Of a stretch of 64,000 bases of DNA, positions 37,406-45,953 are shown piece by piece. Both the position numbers and the translations under genes were made by a program. The stretch's first letter is position 1. Every line of letters begins with the position of its first letter. Source of the stretch: Paenibacillus silviterrae (GTDB taxonomy: Bacteria; Bacillota; Bacilli; Paenibacillales; NBRC-103111); the NCBI RefSeq assembly GCF_030167925.1, contig NZ_JASKUT010000002.1:1364001-1428000 (forward strand), read 5' to 3'. A model generated the notes under the pieces. It ran no database searches and was not told where the DNA came from. It worked only from the letters and a program-made list of their open reading frames with translations.

Positions 37406-37444
37406 AAAGTCCGTTGAACAGCTGATTAGAGGGCGTTGTTAACA

Positions 37445-37957
37445 TTATTTAATTTCGGTCATGGCTGCACGGATCGCTGCACTCTCTTCTTCATTAGGGC
37501 CATAAATTCCCGGAGGAACCAAGCCTGCTTGCCGTATAAGAATGGTCATTTGTCCGCGATGATGGATTTGGTGACGCACTGCCATGTTCAAAACTCCTGC
37601 GTAGGTTGTATCTATAAATCCGAACAACTTAAGAGCTTCGGACAGCTTCTCATCGTTCCAATGCCCCTTCAATGCCGTAACAACTGCATCGCTCATTTGA
37701 CGGTAGCTCTTGGAGATCTCTGCTGCACTAGTTGGCGTAGGCAGTTTATAATCAGGTCCCTCGATTTGCAATCCCGCGGCTTCGAGAATCGCTCCAAGAC
37801 CGCCAACCAAGTGCCATCCTAAATCGCCAAGCGTCTTAGGCTTCTCCTTTGATACCGCTTGGTTAAGAGACGAGTCAGTTAACGTCTCCAGCACTTTCAA
37901 TGTGAATGAAGCTTCCATCTCCCAATCTTTAATAAATTGATTGATGCTTTGATACAT
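37445..37957 (-). CDS. DinB-family protein
   Basis: 170-aa DinB-like four-helix-bundle protein. The start is ATG at 37955-37957 with AAGGAG 9 nt upstream; the longer in-frame ORF to 38086 has no ribosome site. LGDLGWHLVGG and RHQIHHRGQMT supply the three His expected to bind a divalent metal. The function of these proteins is mostly unknown (some are bacillithiol- or mycothiol-dependent transferases). It stands alone between gene remnants. Confidence 0.8.
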   Translation of the reverse strand: MYQSINQFIKDWEMEASFTLKVLETLTDSSLNQAVSKEKPKTLGDLGWHLVGGLGAILEAAGLQIEGPDYKLPTPTSAAEISKSYRQMSDAVVTALKGHWNDEKLSEALKLFGFIDTTYAGVLNMAVRHQIHHRGQMTILIRQAGLVPPGIYGPNEEESAAIRAAMTEIK

Positions 37958-38130
37958 GTCTGCACGCTCCTTCTCAAATGTTAAAATATGTATATGATAA
38001 GAGCATATCATTTTTGGAAGTATCGTAGCAACATTGGGCACAGTCTTGAGGTGGACGCTATGAATGGAATCAGCCAAAATCAACAATAATAAAATAGAGC
38101 TTTTACCTACATATTTGAGGAGACATCCGA

Positions 38131-38247
38131 ATGTGGCCTGCTTTCTCCCCCGCCGATTGGTTAGTCATCGGGCTTAGCATTGCCGGTCCCGTTCTTGCGC
38201 TATTCGGTTATAATGTATACCGAAGAAGAAAACAAACCGGCAAGTGA
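38131..38247 (+). CDS. Small single-TM protein, 38 aa
   Basis: ATG at 38131 follows GAGGAG with 8-nt spacing and the frame runs to TGA at 38245-38247, followed 29 bp later by a strong terminator. The product is MWPAFSPADWLVIGLSIAGP followed by a hydrophobic stretch and a basic tail YRRRKQTGK: one TM helix (about 10-28) with the positive end in the cytoplasm. It is too short to recognise; small bitopic proteins of this shape are often membrane-complex modulators. Ribosome site plus terminator support it being real. Confidence 0.6.
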   Translation: MWPAFSPADWLVIGLSIAGPVLALFGYNVYRRRKQTGK

Positions 38248-38275
38248 CGGCGATTCCAAAGCTGTCTATTACGAC

Positions 38276-38304
38276 AAAGCACCTGGCTGACAGGTGCTTT
38301 TCTT
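38276..38304 (+). terminator. Terminator of the 38-aa gene
   Basis: AAGCACCTG, loop GCTGA and CAGGTGCTT form a perfect 9-bp stem followed by TTCTTG. Confidence 0.85.
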
Positions 38305-38472
38305 GTCCCTCATTATCACTTGCCACGATAATTCGATTGAAGTCCGCGGAATTAGGTAGAGCCACAAGCAAAATCTTGTTTTGCATTTTTTTATGGTGTT
38401 GTCCATTATCGGCCCCGGTGGTAATATAAAATGATCTTCAAATTAAATATTGGGGAGGTATCTACTACCATC

Positions 38473-38808
38473 ATGTATAACATTCCGGTCGAAGCCACTC
38501 TCGACGTGATCGGCGGCAAATGGAAGGTTGTTATTTTGTGCCATTTGGATAAGGGAGAGAAGCGAACTAGCGAACTGAAGCGATTAATGCCCTCCATCAC
38601 TCAAAAAATGCTGACACAGCAATTGCGAGAGTTAGAAAACGATGGAGTGGTAAAACGAACAACTTACAATCAGGTGCCGCCGAAGGTCGTTTATTCGCTG
38701 ACCGAATACGGTTGGTCGCTTAAACCGATTCTGGATGCCATGTGCTCATGGGGTGAGAAGCATATCGAGGCGGTTGCCGTTCCCCAAAAGCTATTGCAAG
38801 AAAGCTGA
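38473..38808 (+). CDS. ytcD: HxlR-family transcriptional regulator (YtcD-like)
   Basis: 111-aa winged-helix repressor of the HxlR family. ATG at 38473 is taken as start so that the family N-terminus YNIPVEATLDVIGGKWK is complete; the GGGGAGG box is about 14 nt away, somewhat far. Conserved ITQKMLTQQLRELENDG (recognition helix) and PPKVVYSLTEYG (wing) are present. It has no Cys at the usual redox position, but CHLD and CSWGE carry cysteines. It is convergent with the aldo/keto reductase and MFS pair; in Bacillus subtilis ytcD controls ytbDE, the same gene set. Confidence 0.8.
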   Translation: MYNIPVEATLDVIGGKWKVVILCHLDKGEKRTSELKRLMPSITQKMLTQQLRELENDGVVKRTTYNQVPPKVVYSLTEYGWSLKPILDAMCSWGEKHIEAVAVPQKLLQES

Positions 38809-38859
38809 TTTAAAGATAAGGGGCTTACCCTCATGTTGAAGGTAACCCCCTGATGTAGG

Positions 38860-39702
38860 TCAAAAATCAAAATGGTCCGGATCCGGGCCGACGCGAAGGT
38901 TTTGATTCAATCCGTCAATCCGCTCCATCTCTTCTTGGGTGAGTTCAAAGTCGAATACGGATGCATTTTCAACGATTCGATGCTCTTTGGTTGATTTGGG
39001 AATCGTCACAATGCCGCTCTGCAGGTCCCAGCGTAGAATCACTTGGGTAACGGATTTGTTGTGCCTGTCCGCAATTTCTTTCAAGACCGGATTGTCCAGC
39101 AATTGACCATGCATTAAGGGAGACCAAGCCTCAAATTGAATCCCCTGCGATTGGCAAAAATCACGCAGCGGGACTTGTGTCAAGCGGGGGTGGAATTCCA
39201 CTTGATTCACCATCGGCTTAATTTCCGCTTGCTGCAGCAGTCGTTGCAGGTGATGTATGTGGAAGTTGCTTACGCCTATCGCTCTTACCCGGCCTTCTTT
39301 ATAGAGTGTTTCCAATGCCCTCCAAGAGGATTCAAACTTTCCTTCTACAGGCCAGTGAATGAGATACAAGTCCAGATAGTCCAGGTTCAGCTTGCCCAAG
39401 CTTGTTTCAAACGCGGCTAACGTCGATTCGTATCCCAAGTCGGCGTTCCATACTTTGGAGGTGACAAAGAGCTCCTCTCTCCGTATGCCGCCCGCTTCCA
39501 GACCTGCACGGATGCCTCGACCTACGCCTTCTTCGTTACCGTAGATGGCCGCCGTATCGATGCTGCGGTATCCATAACGGATAGCCGTCTTTATCGCATT
39601 CTCAAGCTCGGGGCCTTCTTCCACTTTAAATACTCCCAGCCCGAGCCAGGGCATGGCAACACCGTTGTGTAGAGTTGTCGTATCTTGCAAATGTTTCATC
39701 AT
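38860..39702 (-). CDS. ytbE: Aldo/keto reductase (YtbE-like)
   Basis: 280-aa NADPH-dependent aldo/keto reductase of the AKR5 type, reducing aldehydes and ketones such as methylglyoxal. ATG at 39702 follows GGAGG with 7-nt spacing. Catalytic tetrad regions are visible: SIDTAAIYGNE (Asp, Tyr), VTSKVW (Lys) and LIHWP (His). NADP contacts appear in IPKSTKEHRI. The C-terminus NLRVGPDPDHFDF is nearly that remembered for B. subtilis YtbE. It lies 52 bp behind the MFS gene, probably one operon. Confidence 0.9.
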   Translation of the reverse strand: MMKHLQDTTTLHNGVAMPWLGLGVFKVEEGPELENAIKTAIRYGYRSIDTAAIYGNEEGVGRGIRAGLEAGGIRREELFVTSKVWNADLGYESTLAAFETSLGKLNLDYLDLYLIHWPVEGKFESSWRALETLYKEGRVRAIGVSNFHIHHLQRLLQQAEIKPMVNQVEFHPRLTQVPLRDFCQSQGIQFEAWSPLMHGQLLDNPVLKEIADRHNKSVTQVILRWDLQSGIVTIPKSTKEHRIVENASVFDFELTQEEMERIDGLNQNLRVGPDPDHFDF

Positions 39703-39754
39703 AGGGAATTCCTCCATTTTATGTCGCATTCTTCTTTACTTCCTCGTTCTCACT

Positions 39755-40948
39755 TCAAGTTGTCGCCGCGCGCTTCCTGTCTTTACGTTCCAATGCCATG
39801 CTCCAGCCGGTAAGAACAACAGCCCCAAACACCATCAAGGCACCGATCCAGGCCGTGTGGATGAGACCGATCGAATCCGTGATCACTCCGCCCAAGTACG
39901 AACCGACAGCAATTCCGGCATTAAATGCGGCAATATTGATCGCGGAGGCGACATCAACCGCGGAGGGGACGAAACGCTCGGCCAACATAACCACGTAGAG
40001 CTGCAGCCCCGGAACATTCATGAAAGCCATTAAGCCCATCAAAAAAATCACGATTAGTGCCCCAGCTTTAAACTCTGCGGCGAAGGTAAGCAAAAGCAGC
40101 ACAACCGCTTGTATGATGAACATATAAAAAAGGGCCGAAAGCGGATTGCGATTGGCCGCCTTACCGCCGATTACGTTGCCTATGGCGATGGCTATCCCGT
40201 ATACCAGCAAAATAACGGCGACCGCTCTTTGGTGAAAGCCGGTGATTTCTTGCAGCAGCGGGGCCAAATAGGTGAAAACAACGAACGTTCCTCCATAGCC
40301 CAGGGCCGTGATGATAAACAACAGCAAGATGCGGCCGTTGGTTATTAATTTGAACTGATCGCTGAAGGCGGCGCGTTTACCTTTCTGTAAACCCGACGGC
40401 ACCATCATGCTGTTGGCGATGAGTGCAATAAGGCCGATAGCGACGATGGCGACAAAAGCGGCTCTCCACCCCAACTGCTGACCGATAAAGGTCCCGAAGG
40501 GCACCCCTGTGACGATAGCTACGGTAAGTCCCGTGAACATAAAGGAAATCGCGCTCGCCCGGCGATGCTCGGGAACCACCGCGGCTGCGATCGTCGAACC
40601 GATCGACATAAATACGCCGTGGGAGAAGGCGGAAATGACGCGGGCAATCAGAAGCAGCTCGATGCTTGTCGAAATCGCCGCGACGGTGTTGCCTATAATG
40701 AAGACGATCATAATCCAAAGCAGCAAAGCTTTGCGCGATATGTTCGACGTCAAAGAAGTCAGGACGGGAGCTCCAATAGTAACACCGAGCGCATACAGAG
40801 AAACGGTCAACCCTGCGGTTGTAACCGGAACGTTCATATCCTGTGAAATAAGGGGTAACAGCCCTACGCTGATAAATTCAGTGGTTCCAATGGCAAAGGC
40901 GCTAACCGCCAAGGCCAAAAGCGCCAGCGTGTTATTTTTTTGACTCAA
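39755..40948 (-). CDS. ytbD: MFS efflux transporter (YtbD-like)
   Basis: 397-aa, 12-TM major facilitator of the AraJ/YdhP drug or sugar efflux group. The start is TTG at 40946-40948 with AAGGAGG 9 nt upstream, reading LSQKNNTLALLALAVSAF; the upstream in-frame ATG at 41014 lacks a site. Family signatures include AIGTTEFISVGLLPLISQDM in TM1 and VPEHRRASAISFMFTGLT in the TM4-5 loop. First gene of the pair with ytbE. A dense set of AAGTAC/GTACTT palindromes and the 17-bp motif lie about 96-140 bp upstream. Confidence 0.87.
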   Translation of the reverse strand: MSQKNNTLALLALAVSAFAIGTTEFISVGLLPLISQDMNVPVTTAGLTVSLYALGVTIGAPVLTSLTSNISRKALLLWIMIVFIIGNTVAAISTSIELLLIARVISAFSHGVFMSIGSTIAAAVVPEHRRASAISFMFTGLTVAIVTGVPFGTFIGQQLGWRAAFVAIVAIGLIALIANSMMVPSGLQKGKRAAFSDQFKLITNGRILLLFIITALGYGGTFVVFTYLAPLLQEITGFHQRAVAVILLVYGIAIAIGNVIGGKAANRNPLSALFYMFIIQAVVLLLLTFAAEFKAGALIVIFLMGLMAFMNVPGLQLYVVMLAERFVPSAVDVASAINIAAFNAGIAVGSYLGGVITDSIGLIHTAWIGALMVFGAVVLTGWSMALERKDRKRAATT

Positions 40949-41043
40949 TGCATGTGCCTCCTTACTCGTTGATTTGTATAGGAACAAGCTGTGATTATAT
41001 CGGCCGGCCGGCACATGCTATTATGATGCATAGTTGACGCAGA

Positions 41044-41086
41044 GAAAAGTACGCACTTTTAAGTACTGTAGGTACTTTGAAGTACC
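41044..41086 (-). promoter_or_regulatory. Operator cluster upstream of ytbD-ytbE (HxlR-type candidate)
   Basis: On the minus strand AAAAGTGCGTACTTTTC (41044-41060) matches motifs upstream of the SDR and NAD(P)H oxidoreductase genes. Beside it are two overlapping palindromes on the plus strand: AAGTAC-TGTAG-GTACTT (41061-41077) and GGTACTT-TG-AAGTACC (41071-41086). The arrangement fits a dimeric winged-helix repressor; assignment to the HxlR protein is inferred. Confidence 0.6.
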
Positions 41087-41110
41087 TATACCGTTTTTGC
41101 TTGGAAACAA

Positions 41111-41150
41111 ATAACGTCCCTGAATGAATGGTTCAGGGACGTTACTATTG
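41111..41150 (-). terminator. Terminator of the SLH protein gene
   Basis: On the minus strand GTAACGTCCCTGAA and TTCAGGGACGTTAT form a 13-14-bp stem followed by TTGTTTCC, just after the SLH gene stop. Confidence 0.78.
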
Positions 41151-41163
41151 TAACCGGGCTATT

Positions 41164-43350
41164 TTATTGAATGTAAATCGCCGTCACGGTTTGGCCTGTT
41201 ACATGCAGTACTACCTGCTGATTCGAGACAAGTTTCGATGCGTCGCCATAGATTGTCACAGGGGACGATACGCTGTAGGTAATGTTCTGCGTTGTTCCGT
41301 CCGTATACTTCTGATTAATGGATATGGCGGAAAGATGACCTTGACTGTTGAGCGTTTTGCCGGTGATTGTGCCAACCGCGGTATAGGTTTGATTGGAAGT
41401 GCTGCTGTTGCGGGTCACTTCCACATAAAAGACGCCGTTATTATAAGATCGGATCGTAACGATATCTCCAATCTGCAGATCGGATACGTTCGCTTTCACG
41501 CCGTTCCTTATAACAAACGCATTCGCATTCAGCGTCAGTGTCGATGTTTGACTGCCGTTAAGCATCGTCAACGAGTTATTGGTAACGGTGGTCAGCAACG
41601 TTCCCGTAGTCTGGCTGACGGCCGGTTGAGAGGTCGAGCCTCCGGCCAATTGCGTCACTTCGGCATAAATAACGCTGTTATTATAGTAGCGGACGGTGAT
41701 TGCGTCCCCCGGCAGCAGTGCGCCTGCACCGCTTTGCCCGCCGGCGCGGAAAATAAACGCATTCGAGTCCAGATTCAGACTGAAGTTCTGGCTTCCGCTT
41801 GTAACCACAAGAGCATTGCCGTAGGAAGGTACCGCTACGGTTCCTGTTATCGTCCCGCTTGCGGTGCTCGGTTGAACGGCCGTTCTTGTTACTTCGGCAA
41901 TAGCCACCGTATGATTATATGCATACACGGTTACAACGTCCCCTGCTTGCAGCGTGGAAGAGCTTACCTTGGAGCCGTTGCGGTAGATGAAGGCGCCGCT
42001 GTTCAGCGCCAGGTTCTCCAGCTGCCCGCCGTTTACCATCGTTAAGACATTGCTGCCGGCAGAAACGACTGTGCCCGTAACCTGCTTGCTGTATGTCGGC
42101 TGTGTGCCGATGCTGCCGGCAGGGGTTGTCACTTCAACGTATACTACCGCATTACTATAAGCGCGGGTGCTCACGATATCTCCGATTTGCAGTGCTGAGG
42201 CATTTACCTGTGCGCCGTTGCGAAAGAAGAGCGCATCCGCGTGAAGGGGCAGGCTCACCGTTTGACTTCCGTTCGTAATGGTGAGCAGGTTATTGCCCGC
42301 GGCGGCTGTGACCGTACCGGTATTTACTCCGGATGGCAGCGTCGGCTGAGCCGGTTGATTCGGCCATTGCCCGACGTGGCTTGTTACTTCAACGAAGAAA
42401 ACGACATTATTATAAGATCGGGTTCTTACGACATCTCCGGTCTGCAGTGCTGTTGCGCTTACCCTGGCTCCTCCGCGGAAAATAAATGCGTTAGGATCCA
42501 GCGTCAGCGACACCGTCTGGCCGCCTTTGTTAATGGTCAACACATTATTGACAACCGCCGTCGTTACGGTGCCCACCACAAGTCCGCCGCTGCTGTCAGG
42601 CAATTGGTCTCCCGCGCGGTCGAGCAGCGCCGCAATTTCCGCGCGCGTAACCGGCTGCATCGGACGGAAGGTGTTGTCCTCGAAGCCATTCACAAGCCCT
42701 CGCTCCACGGCCACAGCCACATAGCCTATGGAGCCGGCGGGAATTTTACCTGCGTCGGAGAACGCCAGCTTCACGTTCATTTTTGCCTTTGCTTCGCTTT
42801 CCAGCTTCAGGGCTTTGACAAGCAGCGTCGTTGCCCATAAACGGTCAGACGGTTGATTCGGTTGAACCATCGTTTCCGATTCGGAGAACAGGTCGTTCTT
42901 CAAGGCCACCGATACGTATCCAACGGCCCATGATGGTACTTGTTTGGCATCTTTGAAGTTCAATTGGGTTTGCATTTCCGCCGCGGATTCCGCCTGGTCT
43001 CTCAGCCCCATCAACCGAACGGCTGCGGCAATCGCCTCGATACGGGTTACCTTTTCGTACGGCCGGAACGTACCGTCGGAATAGCCATCAAATATATTTC
43101 TTGACGCGAGGCTGGCAATGTATCGCAAAGCCCATTCCATGTCTCTGCCTTGAATATCCTTAAAATCAAGATTTCCTCTTTGCCCTTGCCGACCGTTGCC
43201 GTTATTTTGTTTCTTTTCGTTATGCTTAGAATCTTTCCAATCGTCTTTCCAGTCCTTTGAATCCTTTGCAAACGCGCTGGTGCCTGCGCCAAGTACCATG
43301 GCGGCCGTCAAGCCGGTAATGACAAGCTTTTTCATTGGAAAGCGCTTCAT
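41164..43350 (-). CDS. SLH-domain cell-surface protein with six beta-rich repeats
   Basis: 728-aa exported surface protein. ATG at 43350 follows GGGGAG. Signal peptide about 1-28 (GTSAFA/KD), a Lys/Asp/Asn-rich linker, then three S-layer homology domains (about 65-115, 135-180, 200-245; for example IFDGYSDGTFRPYEKVTR and FEDNTFRPMQPVTRAEIAAL) that should bind pyruvylated wall polymer. From about 255 to the end are five similar repeats of about 75-80 residues plus a diverged sixth. The repeat core reads GTV..NNLLTI..GSQTVSL.L...AFIFRNG..V....LQ.GD.V..RSYNN.V.YVEVT, resembling DUF5666-type beta-barrel repeats. The ligand or role is unknown; it is likely structural or adhesive at the cell surface. 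Confidence 0.85.
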   Translation of the reverse strand: MKRFPMKKLVITGLTAAMVLGAGTSAFAKDSKDWKDDWKDSKHNEKKQNNGNGRQGQRGNLDFKDIQGRDMEWALRYIASLASRNIFDGYSDGTFRPYEKVTRIEAIAAAVRLMGLRDQAESAAEMQTQLNFKDAKQVPSWAVGYVSVALKNDLFSESETMVQPNQPSDRLWATTLLVKALKLESEAKAKMNVKLAFSDAGKIPAGSIGYVAVAVERGLVNGFEDNTFRPMQPVTRAEIAALLDRAGDQLPDSSGGLVVGTVTTAVVNNVLTINKGGQTVSLTLDPNAFIFRGGARVSATALQTGDVVRTRSYNNVVFFVEVTSHVGQWPNQPAQPTLPSGVNTGTVTAAAGNNLLTITNGSQTVSLPLHADALFFRNGAQVNASALQIGDIVSTRAYSNAVVYVEVTTPAGSIGTQPTYSKQVTGTVVSAGSNVLTMVNGGQLENLALNSGAFIYRNGSKVSSSTLQAGDVVTVYAYNHTVAIAEVTRTAVQPSTASGTITGTVAVPSYGNALVVTSGSQNFSLNLDSNAFIFRAGGQSGAGALLPGDAITVRYYNNSVIYAEVTQLAGGSTSQPAVSQTTGTLLTTVTNNSLTMLNGSQTSTLTLNANAFVIRNGVKANVSDLQIGDIVTIRSYNNGVFYVEVTRNSSTSNQTYTAVGTITGKTLNSQGHLSAISINQKYTDGTTQNITYSVSSPVTIYGDASKLVSNQQVVLHVTGQTVTAIYIQ

Positions 43351-43473
43351 CCCGAAATCTCCCCTTTAAATAAGATAAGAGCAAGATATGAAGTATACTT
43401 AGAGCGAATACTACAATCTTTCGAGTGCTTACCATAATATGGAGGGGTTGTAAAAAAAATTTCCTCTTGCTTC

Positions 43474-44757
43474 TTACTCACTTAAAAGAGTGACGGCTTT
43501 GTTTTTCCACATCTCAATGTACGGAGCGTCGATAGCCCACTGGATCATCACGACGGACTCCCCTGCGGCTAATGGCAATGTTATCAATGGGCGGGAGCTT
43601 ATCTTCATATCATACGAGTAAACGGTAAGTTCCTTGTCCGACACGATACCGACCAGCTCTCGCTTAGGAGAAGTGAAGGCATCCTTCGCATCCGGACGAA
43701 CCTGCCGGACTTCGCTCCAATCCACTGTCAGCCGATCGTAAGAAACGACTGAGTCCGGCAGGTCCAAGGAGATGTCATGGAGCCGGTAATGGTAAGCATT
43801 GTTCTGCTCGTTCATGGAATATAGGGCAAGCTGCGGAACCCATTGACCTCTTTCACGCACGATGGCCCAGCTTTCACCGGGTTCGATCTGGGCACCTTTC
43901 ATAGCGCCGTTATTAGAGGTTTGCTGTGAATTGGTGTTTAAGGCCATCAGTTTGGCTTGTACCGATGCACCGTATAGCTTGTTTAATGAGAGATGAGAAT
44001 CTTGAGCGGGAGCCGGATTCTGTTTGGATTTCTCCTGCATCAAATCCTGGACTTCTTTTACCCACACGTAGTCATATCGAACTTCCTTGCCCCCCTCGAC
44101 ATGCCGCATGGATTGGGCGACCGACAAGTAACGGTTCCCCGCGAAAAGCAGCTTCTCCGTTGTCTTTAGGGGCTTGGCCGGCTTTGTATCAAATGCTTCA
44201 GGCTTTTTAGACAGGGAAGCAAGCGAAGCATTAAGTCTCCATGATTCTTCATTTCCCTCTACCTGCTTCTGCGGTGCGATTTTGAGAAAATCCGTCTTGT
44301 ATGGCATTAAGATCCCTTCTCCTTGCGCAAGGGCTTGCAGTTCTCCTTCTCTATCGGCTAACAATACCGTTCGGTATGAGCTGTACTCCGGCATACCTGA
44401 AGCTGATGGGTGATCCTGCCTTAATCCGATTAACACAGCGGATTGGATTTCCACTTCATTTTGATCATACGAATATCCGAATGAAGGGGAGGCCGATGAA
44501 TCCTTGAATGAGCGCTGTTCTTCGCCTGTATCGACGGGTCCTTTCCCCCATTTACTTTGCATTTCTATCGACAGGAAAGCAGCAACTATTAAGAGCGAGA
44601 CACTAACCATACGGAACCACGGAAACCACTTTCTTGATTTACTTTCCTGCTCGTTCGCTCGTTCAACTATGCGTTTTTTTAATGTGTCGGAGAACCCGTT
44701 TCGGGTAAGCGGTCCGTTAGCCAAGCCATTTTTCAACTCGTCATCGATCTGCTTCAT
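43474..44757 (-). CDS. Membrane protein with anti-sigma-factor organisation
   Basis: 427-aa protein: cytoplasmic N-terminus (about 1-47, MKQIDDELKNGLANG...), one TM helix (FRMVSVSLLIVAAFLSI, about 50-66) and a large extracytoplasmic domain with no motif I recognise. ATG at 44757 has AAGGAG 10 nt upstream and overlaps the sigma-factor gene by 17 bp. The layout (ECF sigma followed by an overlapping single-pass protein with a short cytoplasmic head) is that of a sigma/anti-sigma pair, with the outer part acting as stress sensor. There is no zinc-binding ZAS motif, so the head would be a different anti-sigma type. Confidence 0.6.
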   Translation of the reverse strand: MKQIDDELKNGLANGPLTRNGFSDTLKKRIVERANEQESKSRKWFPWFRMVSVSLLIVAAFLSIEMQSKWGKGPVDTGEEQRSFKDSSASPSFGYSYDQNEVEIQSAVLIGLRQDHPSASGMPEYSSYRTVLLADREGELQALAQGEGILMPYKTDFLKIAPQKQVEGNEESWRLNASLASLSKKPEAFDTKPAKPLKTTEKLLFAGNRYLSVAQSMRHVEGGKEVRYDYVWVKEVQDLMQEKSKQNPAPAQDSHLSLNKLYGASVQAKLMALNTNSQQTSNNGAMKGAQIEPGESWAIVRERGQWVPQLALYSMNEQNNAYHYRLHDISLDLPDSVVSYDRLTVDWSEVRQVRPDAKDAFTSPKRELVGIVSDKELTVYSYDMKISSRPLITLPLAAGESVVMIQWAIDAPYIEMWKNKAVTLLSE

Positions 44758-45304
44758 GACTCTGATTCTCCTTCTTTTTCGCCATTTTTTTTCGAGCATG
44801 AAATAAACGAGATCTTACTGTTCCTTCGGTTATCCCAAGTATTGAAGCCATTTCCTTCATCGATAATTGATAATGAGCGTATAATATAAGCACCTCACGG
44901 TATTTGAGCGGCAGCTCCAGTACCATTTTCCACAAATCATTGACTGCGAATTGATCAATAACCTCTTGTTCCGCAGAGGAAGTCACTGAGGAATTTGTAA
45001 GGAAATCAATTAAGGTCACCTTGCGGTAAAATGCCGAACGCCGGTAGTCGACCGTCATATTGCGGGTTATCGTCAGAATCCATGTTTTCACGGAGGACTC
45101 GCTTCGGAAGGAGTACAAGTTTCTGTATACCTTTAAAAACACTTCCTGTGTGATATCATCCGCCTGATCCCATTTTTTCGTCATGCTAAAGGCATAATTC
45201 CATACATCTTTCCCATAGGCAGCCATCAGCTCTTCAAAGATGGCTTTTTTATCGGAGCTCTCTGATAAATATCTTAAATAATCCAAATTCACATTAGATT
45301 CCAA
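44741..45304 (-). CDS. ECF-family RNA polymerase sigma factor
   Basis: 187-aa sigma-70-family ECF factor. Region 2 contains WDQADDITQEVFLKVYRNL and TWILTITRNMTVDYRR; region 4 contains LPLKYREVLILYAHYQLSM and ITEGTVRSRLFHARKKM. The start is probably TTG at 45302-45304, with GAGGTGG 5 nt upstream; the GTG at 45313 lies inside that ribosome site. Such genes often autoregulate; no specific promoter was identified. Partnered with the overlapping membrane protein downstream. Confidence 0.88.
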   Translation of the reverse strand: MESNVNLDYLRYLSESSDKKAIFEELMAAYGKDVWNYAFSMTKKWDQADDITQEVFLKVYRNLYSFRSESSVKTWILTITRNMTVDYRRSAFYRKVTLIDFLTNSSVTSSAEQEVIDQFAVNDLWKMVLELPLKYREVLILYAHYQLSMKEMASILGITEGTVRSRLFHARKKMAKKKENQSHEADR

Positions 45305-45497
45305 TCCCGCCACCTCGACTATTAGACGAACAACTCACATAATTAGTTCATTTTTCCACAGCAGTATTGTATAAAATTTACCACGAAATTGGCTTTAAAT
45401 AATCTACTGTTAAAATCTTGTCATCAACTGGGTGCTATTTTACGAATATCGAGTGCTGCGTGAGGCTCTGACGAGTTGACGGAGTGTGTAATCATAA

Positions 45498-45564
45498 TCA
45501 AACAAACATTTGACTGAATAGAAGCGCAGAAGTAGTATAATATTATAATCAAATGCTTATTTGA
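45498..45564 (+). promoter_or_regulatory. cad promoter with two CadC operators
   Basis: TCAAACAAACATTTGA (45498-45513) and TCAAATGCTTATTTGA (45549-45564) resemble the known CadC operator core TCAAATAAATATTTGA, 51 bp apart. TTGACT (45510-45515) overlaps the first operator as a -35; TAGTAT at 45533-45538 (17-bp spacer) or TATAAT at 45536-45541 (20 bp) serves as -10. The second operator lies between the -10 and the cadC ribosome site. Binding of a metal-free CadC dimer would block the promoter. Confidence 0.78.
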
Positions 45565-45581
45565 GTGATTGGAGAATTATT

Positions 45582-45953
45582 ATGACCGAAAAAGATACAT
45601 GTGAGCTGTATTGTTTTGACGAAGCCAAAGTCAGCCGTGTCCAGCAGGCGCTGAAGCAGCAGGACCTTCCAGCCATGGCAGGCATGTTTAAGGCGCTTGC
45701 CGATAAAACGAGAATGAAGGTGGCGTTCGCACTTTGTAAGGAAGATGAAATGTGCGTTTGTGATGTAGCTCATGTGATTGGGTCCTCCCTGGCGACGGCA
45801 TCGCATCACCTTCGAACACTCAAAAAGTTAAATATCGTGAAATACCGGAAGGAAGGCAAGCTCGCGTTCTATTCCCTAGAAGATGAACATGTACGGCAGC
45901 TCATTATGCTCGCTTCCACCCATAGCAAGGAGTTGATTATCAGTGGAACCTAA
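45582..45953 (+). CDS. cadC: CadC-type ArsR-family metal-responsive repressor
   Basis: 123-aa ArsR/SmtB-family winged-helix repressor that releases DNA on binding Cd(II), Pb(II) or Zn(II). ATG at 45582 with GGAG upstream; an in-frame ATG at 45561 lies inside operator 2 and is discarded. The four thiolate ligands of plasmid pI258 CadC are at the same positions: Cys7 and Cys11 (CELYC) and Cys58 and Cys60 (CVC). The recognition helix is SSLATASHHLRTL. It overlaps cadA by 11 bp. Confidence 0.93.
   Translation: MTEKDTCELYCFDEAKVSRVQQALKQQDLPAMAGMFKALADKTRMKVAFALCKEDEMCVCDVAHVIGSSLATASHHLRTLKKLNIVKYRKEGKLAFYSLEDEHVRQLIMLASTHSKELIISGT

Noticed and set aside
41128..42045. 305-codon plus-strand open frame with apparent internal repeats
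   Set aside because: The repeats are the complement of the SLH protein repeats; there is no start signal and the sense frame is convincing.
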